Shown in pieces: positions 24,201 to 36,200 of a stretch of 64,000 bases of DNA. The DNA is from Symsagittifera roscoffensis (Eukaryota > Xenacoelomorpha > Acoela > Convolutidae). Positions within the stretch are counted from its first letter, which is position 1. Every line of letters starts with the position of its first letter. The stretch covers positions 7,283,954 through 7,347,953 of the forward strand of contig NC_087066.1 of the NCBI RefSeq assembly GCF_963678635.1, read 5' to 3'. The position numbers and the translations under genes were made by a program. The notes beneath the pieces are model-generated. The model did not search any database. It saw nothing but the letters and a program-made list of their open reading frames with translations, and had not been told where the DNA came from.

Positions 24201-27200
24201 CTTGACTTCATTTACTTGTTCGCAGCGAGCCAACCGAAATTTCATTAAATTATAATTGACTCTTGAATAGACTCAAGTTAGTTGAGCGAAGTTTCTCAGA
24301 GAGAAAAAGCAGTAGGATCATTCAAGTTTTTCATTTGGAGTAATCTTGGCTTAGTTTCCAGTTATGTATATCTTGTTGTATTACTTTGTCTTCATCATGT
24401 TGTAATATATTTGATTCAGCAGAAAATGATTTTCATTTTTTAGCTAGAAGTATTTTCATTCATAAAAAGTTTACCGCCTTCAAGATTGTGGCTGGCAGTT
24501 TTATCGATTCAAATCTGTCTTTCGAGTTTTTCGAACACTCTTTAAGCGTGGGAAGCAGCTTCGGTGTCGGGTAGTATTTGTGTGCAATACAAGATGTTTT
24601 AGATGAAATTTTCTAATAATTTTCTCATTTAGTCAATTTTCTCGTTTTCTACTGAAGTAACTCAATGAAATTTTGACCCAATGCATAAAACAGTTGGCAG
24701 TTGGTTTTAAGCGATTCAAAATCAATCTATGGTTAAATTTAAAACCAAAAAGGCATGAACTATTCAAGCTCCATATGCTAAAATCTCATTGTAAAAACAA
24801 AAAACTAAAACAGTAAGATACAAATGTTAATACTCAGACATTTACGGAGTGTGTGATTACTCAATTGTCAAGCGTGGAACACTAATGATCTACTGTTTTG
24901 TTTGGTAGATCAATTGAAAACGTTTTCGATATTTTTCAAAGAAGCTCAAAATCCTTGATGATATAAAAGACAATTGTTTGTTTTGATCTTGAAATTTTCG
25001 TTAGTTAGTGTGTTAAAAGAGACAATTAAATAGACACTAAACAGAAGTATTGCGCTTGGTTGACGACGGCAATGTTACGCCCAACTTTCAAACACAAAGT
25101 TACGCCCAACTTTTCACCAAAAGATGAATATCAGGTTGTTTCTTTCCTATTGATTTTTCTGTTGTTGAGTCGTCATTATGCTTCCAAATTCTTTGACGAC
25201 GGCAATGGGTAGTGGCGGCTCTCATTTGAAGATTTTTTAGTGCATTTTAGTGCATTGCGCTTGGTTGACGTGTCCACCATGCTATTTTGATTCCTGTTTA
25301 CACTTGCGAAGCAATTTGTTATAATACGAACTTACTTTTTTTCCCAACCTTAGTCACAAATATTATTGCGACTTTTGTTACGACTAATACGCAATTACTG
25401 TTGCGAATTAAAGCAGCAATAATTAATGTGTCGAATTTGCTGCATCGAGTTGGCACTAAGATATTTTGTTATTTTAATCCTGTTTGATGTTAACGTATTA
25501 TGAAAATGTTATTGGGATTGGGCTTTTTAATTTTTTAATTTTTTTGTGACGCTTTGGAAAATTTTCGTTTTTCTCAAAAACAACTTCACCATTTCTTAAA
25601 AGAGTGGGACCAATGGTAAACCCGCCCACTCTCCTATGTACCTGCGTTTTCCCCTAGTCTCTTTTTACCTTACCCCATTTTCTACAGCCTTCGAACAAGT
25701 GTGTGGAGGAATTTTTTACCCAAATTTTTGGATTTTTTGCATTTTCTCGAAAACTACCCGTCCAAATCTGAGATTTCGAGTTCATCCGATAGAACAGGTC
25801 GTGGCTACGCCCAACTTTTTCACCTAACAAGTTATGGCACTCAAAAAGTCGAGTTTTCGGTTTTGTAACTGTTGTTTTCATATTTTTTGACTTTCTCAAA
25901 AACTACTCTCCAAAATCTGATATTTAGCTTCAATCGAACGGAAGGGATGCAGGGAGCTCCTCTGCATTAGTGGTTACACTCAAAGTTTTTCAAACACAAA
26001 GTTATGACCCTTGGTAAAGTCAAATTTTCGATTTTTGGCCGTTTTTTCAAACTTTTTGATTTTTCTCGAAAGTTACCCCCTCAAATCTGAGATTATCTTT
26101 TCAATAGGTAGAACGGGTTGTGGGTAGCTATATGTATAAGCCCAATTTTCTTACACAAAAAGTTATGATCCTCGGAAAAGTCAAATTTTCAATTTTTCTA
26201 CCGTTTTTTGAAACTTTTTGACGACTCTCAAAAACTATCCACCCAAATCTAATGAGCTACTTTTTAAGCATCTTTTAACCTAACAAGCTCTTGTAATCAC
26301 TTCATTTTTTCAGAAAACTGAAGTAATTAACGAAGTTAACAGATTTTAACAGATCAGCAATAGGTCTGTTTTTGGAATTACCCTTGTCCTTCTACATCAA
26401 CACAAAAAATTTCAAAAACTATCAAACAGGTATTTCCAGCTTTAGCTGGCCTATAGTAGCACCTTTGATACTTATTTGCGATTTTACAACATTTTTGATA
26501 ATATGTGCTTTGACATTCGAATAGTTGTAAGTTTACACAGTTGATGCATTTTTAATCCATCAAATGAACCGAAGAAAGCTATTTGTTTCAACCAACAACA
26601 ATAAAAAAAAGTCTCAATTTCGGAAATTTTCAAAGTCAATATATCTCGCAATTTTTTCAAATGCATAAATTATAGATAATATGGCTCTATGATTTGCGAT
26701 TTTTTTTGTATCTTTTGTATTTTTTTGTTTTTTTTGCAGGAAAGGGTGCAAGGATTGAACGGTACAAAGGGGGAAAAATGGTAGAATGGGGATGTTTTAT
26801 TTTTGAAAACCCACAGTTTACCACCCCTCAGTTTAAACCGCCCCCAATTCCCCTAGCGCGCTAGTTTACCGCATCCCACCACTTTTTTTCACCCCACATC
26901 TCTCTCAGGTTACAACAGTTATGGTTGAACAGACGGAGGGGGGATTATTTATTGTTAGAATTGGCTGAGATATTGTATTTAAAGGTCATAGCATACGTTT
27001 TGTAAAATTCTTGCAAAATTTGCAAAATTTCTGCGAAAAAACAATCGAGTTTAGTTTTAACAATAAATTTGATTAGGATAGATTATAAGGGATTATAATA
27101 GATGTTTATTTCAAAATAAATCAATTATAATCAATTATTTTGGAACTAACGGAATATACTCGATTAAAATGGATTATCAAGGATTTTTTTTTCAAAAATG

Positions 27201-30200
27201 ATCGATTATAATGGCAATATAGTCGATTTCGTGGTCTGAATTTGACATCTTTAATGACTGATAATGAAATACTTTTGTCTCGGTAAATCATTATAAGCAA
27301 TTAGAATCCATGGGCGCTTGGTTTGAGAATGTGATTGCAATATTTTTTTCAACGGATTTCTTTCAAAAAACAATTGATGGAAATTTTGTTCTCGGTGTGG
27401 TTTTTCTCAAGAAAGTTTCAACTTTTTGACTAATAGTTCTGCCGGATATCTCATCTGTAAGCTAGTGATGCTTTGAGCTCAAAAACAAAGTAACTTGCGA
27501 CAGTTTTTTTGTTTCACAAATTCTTCGTTAATGGTGCGAAAAACCTAATTTCTAATCAAAATTTCTGGATAAAAATTACTATGAAATGTTCAAACAATGC
27601 ATGGTTTTCTTTAGAAAACTCTATTTCGAATGTGATTTCTAATTAAAAATTTTTTTAACAAACGCATATTTTAGCGAGAAAAAATTTGATTCATGTTCAA
27701 AATCAAGAAAGAAATAGAGATTTTTTTCATAATACTTTTATCTCTATTAATCCTTTCATTCTTTCCTGTATTTCTTTTTTTTTCTGGAATTCTTTTTTCC
27801 TCTTGCACGGTAGGTTGTTAGTAAAAAAAATATTAGCAGGAACCGCCTACAGTAATTCACACTTTTTTGTTCCAGAAAACTGTGAATTACTGTAGGTGGT
27901 TACTGCCAATAATTTTGTTTACTGGAACAAAAAATGGGGAGTTTAATTGACTAAGTTTTTTTACAAAATTGAAAAATGGAAAAAATCAATTGTTTTCTAC
28001 CGTCGAAACTTTCCACGAAAATGAATTTTTAGTTTCCAGACTTTCGCATGAAATAACATATTCTTTGTGCTTTGGGTTTGTTTTGACAATCTGATAAGTT
28101 GGACTGAGCGCTTTGATACCTTCAATATAGTGTGAAAAATACCGCTCAAAAACAAAAAGTATTCTAACATTTGAATCATTTTTTTCGTCGAAACTGTGAT
28201 TTGAAAATGGCCTTTGCAGTCTGTTTTATGAAAACAACTTGCGCTTTTTACGCTTATTTAAATTTAAAGCGCAACGCGTAAGGAAAAAACCAACACAAAA
28301 GTGTTTTGTTTTTCAATTTGGAAAGGCTTCGTGTAAAGTTATATAGCAACCGGAACATCCAGGGATCTTTTTCAGTTATTAAATATGGTTTTTCCGTTTT
28401 CGACAAAAGGTTTTCTGCTGGTCAGTGGCCGCATTCCTGTATAGCAAAGCTTTGTGAAAGGGCGCTACCGGTAAAACAATACTATTAACAAGACTTAAAT
28501 AGAAAGCGTTGATTATGGGAGACTGATCTGCGCGATTTTCACATTTTCATGCTTGTGGCATCGCAATAAGAAAAACTAAAATTTTGAACACGGCTTGATT
28601 AAAACGTTTTGAGCAGGCTTTTGTAGAATTTTAATGAGCTTTGCCAAATTTGGTACTCTTAATTTTTTCGAATAAATATATTGAATGTTGCTGGGATAAA
28701 GAAACAACTCTAAACGATTCTGAACATTACTGTTTTTTTTTCTTTTTTCTTTCTATTGTTTTTTCATCTTCTCAAGATGAAATTCTATCTGCTCAAAACA
28801 ATCGCAATTAAAACTGACTAGTTCAGCTTATTATGTAGTGAGCACTTTGGTGGTTCGAAATAAAAGTAAAAGGTTGCGACAAAAAATACAGCTTTCTTAA
28901 AATTCCCGATGAAAAAAGGAGTCATCTTTATTTTTTTTGTAATTTTGATTGCAAAAATAATAATACATTTTTTATTTAATTTTTTTTAAGGCACATGTAG
29001 TACCAAATGTGGGAGAAAGGTTTTTTCTTTGGAATTTTTTCAACGTTTAAATATTGAAAAAAAGTTCAAGGAATTGCTGTTCGAAATTTTCCTAGGTTTT
29101 CAAAAACATATGTTTTCGTCTTCACCCAAATTTTACATTTATGCAAATCGAGTTTTAAAAATAAGCGGAAAGTTTGTTGTATGATACAGACTTTAAAAAA
29201 CGCGACCAGCCAAAAAAAAACAAAAAAAAAACAATTTCTAAGCTAATTTTTGTGATAATTTTGGTGCTTGTCAATTAAAAAGGAGCATCAGTGAGCCTTC
29301 TTGGAATAATCAAGGTCAAAACCATGCCAGCTCTGAAAAATTGTTTCTCTATATCAGCAGTAAATTTTTTTTATTTGTTCTGGCGTTTTAAAAACTTTTG
29401 ATTTCTTCTAAAACAGAACTAGTGTTTTTTTAAATTACGAGCCTAAACTATGCACTAGATTGGCACTCAATTTAGTGTTTGTGAGGCATTGGAATCCAGA
29501 GACATAATTTTAAACATGCTCTAATAGGAAAGTGAAATCCATTTACAAAACTTCCGTTGATTCCGCGTACAAATACGCGTAAAGTACTTTGTCGGCGTAA
29601 AGTAAACTTTGTCGGCACATAAGTTCTGTTGCAGATTCCGCAACCCACGAATATAGTTAGTTGTTCCGGATGTCGCAGTTGTATAAGAATTCCTCAAATT
29701 TTAAGCGGATTCCGCCAAATGTTAGCGGGTTCCGGAAATTGTAGGTGAGTTCCGTAATTTTGTTAATTACACTGAAATAAGTTAGTGGGAGAACTAAAAA
29801 TAGCTAAAGCTAAAATTAAAAATTAGCAAAGAAGAAATATAAAAGCAAGGATTTATTCATTGTCTGTGAAATCCCTGAACAAAATTCAATTCGTTGGTTT
29901 ACTGAAAATGTGGAATAGACCCCTTAAAAAATTTTCCAGCTTTTTTTGGGATCATAATTTGGGAAAAGAACCAAGGAAGCAAAAACTTTATTTAAGATAA
30001 GAATTGAAAATTGTTTAATGCGTCAACGGTGTACTGCAAGTAAAAATCAAATATATTTTTCAGCATCGAAGTATAAACTTAATCACTTCATCCGATATCT
30101 TGAAACTACTCATTATAGATAATAATCATTTCACCCGATATCCTGAAACTCAGTATAGATATTCAGCAGCTAAACCATAGCTTCCATCCAAAATCCTAAA

Positions 30201-33200
30201 ATTTATAACGCAATTCAAGCGTTAGCAACCTGAAATTTGTGGCTTTAGCTTGGAAATTGCGTGCTGGAGAAAAATACCCCATATAATTTTTGAACTGCGT
30301 ATTTTTGTTGCCTTGTCTGTTCAAAAGATAGTCAAATAGAGTTGTTCTGGATCAAATCTTTAAGTTTGACCTAAATATGTTGAATTATCAGCATATAAGA
30401 TTCCAGATCAAATTTTTCTGAACTGTCCTTATCTCGTAATTCGAAATGAATTTTGGATGAAAATCTCGCACACAATTTTAAATTTATCTTGAAAAAAATA
30501 CGATGCAGGCTAAATTGAATTGATTTAGTTTAATTGAAATTTAGCATCGTAATTGGTTTAAAAATGGATTTATTATACAGGCATAACTCTAAATGTTGAA
30601 AAAAATATCTGTAATTGGCTATCAAAATTCAGGATGCTCTCAAAATTTGCAGATTCCGCTTATCATTTGCCGCTTTTGCTTACTTTTTGTGGATTCCGCT
30701 CACAATTGTGGATTCTGCGACACCACAATTTTACCGATTCCGCAAATTTTGTTGTGGATTCCGCAAAGTATGCTGATTTCGAAGCAATTTTGAGCGTTAC
30801 AGTGTCTTAGCCATTTGTTTATGAAATCCAAAACAGCAACGAAGATCAAATTAAATTAGCAATGTTGCGGGTTCCGCAACAAATTTGATTTTAGCTTATT
30901 GCGGAATCCGCTTACCTTTTACGGAAGACACAGTTTGCATCGTAATGTAAATTTAAAAAAATTGTAGATTTTCATGCTTGTACAGCCAAAACCTATTATG
31001 CGTAACCATTCATGCGTAAACCATTTTGGGGAGAGAAATAGCATCCATTTTTTTGAAATTCTCTTAAAGCCTTTTTATGTTGTTTTTAAATAAGCATTTA
31101 AACTACTTGGAGAGAGATTACATCAGCAAATAAACAGAGAACAACTTATATTGCCGGGCCATTTTCTTATGTTGAGTTTTTTTACTCTTCATCGGGTCAG
31201 CAAAATTCAAGAAACAATAGCAAAACTTTAGTACCACATTAAAATGTACGGCCCATTCAGGGTCGAATTTAGGAGAGGGCGGGCACCTCACCCTCGGGGT
31301 TTTGACTTTCTCGCCAACCAAAGGGTCCCCCTTTGGTATTTTGTTATGACATTCATTATCGGCCGACCAACCCTAATATTTTTTTAAAGTTGCCTCCGGC
31401 GCCAATATATAACCATTTTGAAGGGGAGTGCTTTTCGCCTTTTTTTGGTTTTACAGTCTTCTGACCTGTTTTTTCAAAACTTCGAATAGGGTGCAAAATC
31501 ATTTATTGAAATAGGGTGTTTATAGTGTGCTGGGAGTGCTCAAAAAATTAATTTGGTCGGACTAAAAAAGTCGACAAAATAGTTGAAAATCTGCCGCCCC
31601 TCGATTAAGTCCTAGATCCGACCCTGGGGCTATGTGTGAATTTTTGTACAGTTTTTGACATTATAAATAACAATTTTCAGTGTTATTTTTGGACATTATG
31701 AAAAATATTGACACCCTGTGCTAATAATTTTTTTTAAAAAAATTGTACCTGAACGCGTTTGAAGAGTGCCTTTTTGACGATTTTGAGACGTTATTAATGC
31801 ACTTAATTTGGTTTCTACTCATGCGTAGCGTAGGCTACTTTTTTTATCCCGCTCAAAAAGCTATCCAACTGAAGATGAAGCAATGTAATTAAGATAGTTA
31901 TTAAATAATTACTTTCTCAAAATCAAAATATCAAAAATATCGAAGTGTATCTGTTATGTGACTTTGCGTGTTCAATAAACGATTTATAATTTTTTTTTAA
32001 ATTTTAAGTACTTTCATGGGCTGGTTTAGGATTTTCTCGAGATGGCGGGCTTTCAATAATTTACAAAATTTTTGTCGACTTGTTTTTAAAGTCGATAAAT
32101 TTGAGTTTCCAGGGGCTCCTAGAATACTATTAATACCCACTTTCTACCAAAGTTTTTGCGCTGCAAGCAAATTTTTGAAAACAAAACAGGTCGAAAATGA
32201 CATTTCTGGTCACTTTTTGAAAATTTTGACCAAAAAAAAATCGTAAGCGCGCTCCCCTTTAAAGTTAATCTATATTGGTGCCCAATGTGTCTTTAGAAAA
32301 CATTTAAGGTTGGTTGGCCGGAAATTGATGTCGTAAAAAGTACCCTTAAAAATACCCTTTGGTTGGTGAGGGGGTCGAGTTCCTCCTCAATCCGTTCCTG
32401 AGTAGTTTCATTTCGTTTGCTGAAAATTATATGATTTTTTTCGCCAAGATTACTTAAATTAAAATATGTTTTATTTGATTAAAATATGGGCGTATTTATG
32501 AAAAAAAATTACATGCAATTTCAAATCGACCAAAAAAGTAGAAACAGTTTCTCGTAGTTAGAGAACTCAGGAATTGTTTTGCTTGATCTCTGCTGTATAT
32601 CTTCGTTTTTTTTTGTTTTTTTTTGTCCAAACTCGACAATGCGTTATTTTAATCTACCTAACAATCTTCTTAAAGAGGGGGGGGGGGGGGGGCAACTGTT
32701 AGGTAGATCCAAAAATGTATTTAAAATCCATTCATACTGAATGAATGATTAAAACAGACGCACTTTGAAAAAATTAAAAAAGTTTTTCTTCAGTTATTTT
32801 TTATATCTCGTTAAAATATTTCACACAAAAAACTTGACCTCATCCACAGCAAAAAAAAAGCACTTATAGTGATAGAAAATGATTAAAATATCATTCACAA
32901 CTTTTTGCGTATCTGTATTGATTTTGCAAATTTATCTGCGGCCAAAAAACGAATAGCTTTTGACGAAGAGATCTCGGATGTCATAATACTAAATCACAGT
33001 TTTTGGACAAAATTTACGAATTTGGAAACAATTTTGTTTATTGACTTGTATAAGCAATGTTGATTGCGTTAAATTGGGTATCAAAATTCAGGCATCTGTC
33101 TTCTCTTAACGCAAAATTGCAAATCAAACGATGGAGATAAAAGTCAAGTGTTGGCTCCAGTGCGAAGCTTTGAATTGTTCTCATTGATCCTCGAAACCGA

Positions 33201-36200
33201 ACCGAAATGTTTTCACGAATCCGAAAAGTCATACCATTTATACCAACGAAACTACCCATGATGAAGAAACTATCGAATCCAATAAAGTGACGTTTCAAAC
33301 TGGGTTCTGGGAGACTTGGTCAGAATGGAAACCTATTTTTGAGGACACTTGCGCAGAAAAAGTGGTAGTCGGAACAAATCAATCCAGGAACTGCAAATTC
33401 GACCCCAAGATTTGTCGTCTGGAACTGAACCTTCTTGTGAGGGCGAGAAGATTCAAACTCAACGGAAGACAGTTCGAGTATTCGATGGAGTTGACATGAA
33501 AGAGCAATCTATTCAAGTTTGCACAGATAAAAATCTGAAGCTAATCTCAAGTCTTTAGTTTTTGTGCGATGGATCTGGCTTATTGTCCAAAAACATGGTT
33601 TTCTGGACTGATTTTACAAAAAATGGAGACTTCTTTCACGACACTTCACATAAGACCCATCTGTACCAGAACAATAGCGTGTGGGGAGACCTTCAACATT
33701 TACCATCTTTTTCACCAGTGCTGAATATTGTGATCGTGTTGAGAAAAATCTGCTCGGAAAACTGAAGGTGAAGGATATGAGCTGCGATGGTCGGTTGATG
33801 ATTTTGTGGCTGCAAGTCAAAAAAATTGTCTGTGACAATTTTGAGTGAGAACAAAAAATTAATCAAAACATTTCGAGATCCGAGGTGAAACATTGTTTCA
33901 AATGTGCTGCATAGTACCTCAAAATCTTTAAGTAGTTAAATTTGATTGGGTGTAATTTTTTAGCGGTAGTCCAAGTAATCCTGATAATTCCGACCACTAA
34001 TTGCAAGGGTACTGCAAGCTATCGCTGTAATATCAGATATGGGTGCCTTTTTGTACCTAAAACAGACTCTTTCAGTCCTGATTGCAGCACAGTGTGATAA
34101 TTCGAAAACACCATTCTGAAAAATTTAAATGAAAGCTTTTCTTTTTTGTTTAGCTTCTGGCTACATAATTAAACTTATGACACTGATGATTTCTCCAGAC
34201 ACTTCTGACGGAATCTATTGTTTTTGTTGGAATAAAAATCAATTTCCGTATTTTTGTTTGTTAATTAAGCTATATATGACTAGTGATTGAAACTTACGCT
34301 CAAGTCCTCCCCATTCTATAATAGACAAAAAATCATTTAACCAGTCAAATGAAGTCAAAGCAAAACTAACTTTTTTGTTTTAAAGTAGATAACTTAAATC
34401 TGAAAATCATGAGCCGAATCCAGAAAAACCGGCTAATTTTGTAATTTTTTCTGTTGCAATTGAATATTTCAGATTCACATTCAAATGTTTCAAATTCCAC
34501 AGAAAAAATTAACTGCGATTTTCTGATCTTGTGTTTTTCCGGGTTCAGTGCAAGCATCCGTTATTTCAAACATCCGAAAATGTGGCAAACATCCGAAAAA
34601 GAGATTTACTTGGACAAGCATCCGACGTCTTACAAAAATAAAAATGGGCAACATTTCCATGTCTGCCGTTCCCTTATAAGGTACTGTATTGACCGAAAGA
34701 AAAATGAGCGCTGCAGTCACGTCAACGTGTTGCGAGATTTCAAGTAGAAGGTAGCACTCTTTATGAAAAGTGCGCTCTTTACAGCCGGTTATCCTACAGT
34801 GACATGTTTGTAGACAATGCCTTTAAAAATTATTTTGCGCTGAAGTGGCCGAGATATCATTCTTGGTTTTGTTCCAAGCATTGAAATCCAAGCTTTGATT
34901 TCGGGTGTGCTTCAGTTTTTGTATTTATTGGTTCCGACCATTGAAAATGGGGAAGAACTTTGTATTCGGGCAAAATCAGGTACCTCAAATAATGATCGTA
35001 CAGGGTTGAGTGATATATCATAGAATGGGGAAGAACTTTGTATTCGGGCAAAAACAAGTACCTCAAATAATGATCGTACAGGGTTGAGTGATCTATCATA
35101 AAAAAGCCCTCACAGTCGTGATTCGAACCACAAAAGAAAATTTTCAAAACAAATTTCCCCGTGTCGAGAAAAACCAGCAAGCTTAATAAAGTCTTATCTA
35201 CCTGCTTAAAAGCTTACAATAGCTCAATTTAAAACGTAAGAACTTATTTTTACTTGAGTAACGATAGTTTACTTTGTTTAAGTATTTTAGCACCTTTTTT
35301 GAATCACAATTTTCATAAACTCAAGAAACTGCATAAAAGTTTTTTCCTTTTTCGTTTTCTAGTAATTTTTCTACAAAAATTTAATTTTAAATTTCTTATT
35401 TTTGTATGGCTGTTAAAAATACCGAATTGCTGTTTTTCGTTCATCTGCTCTTATCACACCACGCCGAAAATAACGACTATAATTTTAAAAAAACTTGGCT
35501 GTGTTTTTTGAGACTATGGTCGGAACATTCTGTGCTACTTGCACAGTAATCGGCTATTCTTGTTCAATTTGGTTTTCTTTCCGACAAGTCCTAAGGCTGT
35601 GTAGAAATTTCTTCAATTTTCAACTCTCGAAACAAACAAATCTACAAATTTTGGAGAGAAAATTGAGGAGACTTTTTGAGCAAGATTGATTATGGATTGA
35701 TCAAGTGTTAGCGTTCTCCCAACATAGTGTTTCGAGCTATTAGCCAAAAAACCTCCAACTAAGTACTTGGTTCTCAGATGGTCACCATACCAGTCATTTA
35801 GCATACTTTTTCACATTTCATATTTTTTGAGCAAAATTTTTTTATACAAAAAACTTTAGATTTAAAAAAAAATGGCAACTGAATTTATCTGAATTTTACT
35901 TGTGATACCGTAAGTGACATGAAAAAGTACACTCGAATCCAAATTGTTTCTCGCGTTCCATGGTTAGAAAACTGATAATGAAAAAATTGTTCCAGGCTCT
36001 CAGAGCCCATCTTGATATCTTAAAGGCAAAAATTTTTCAAAAAAGCTCTTTTTGCTCAATTAAAAACTTCCCCTTGATAGTGTTCCAACCACAAAGTAAT
36101 GTTTGACAAGTTATTTTTTCACATGATTATTTACAACTTTGTATAATTTCATCTTCTAGTTTTCTCTATCATTCTTCGTCGTAAGATTTTTTTCATTGCA

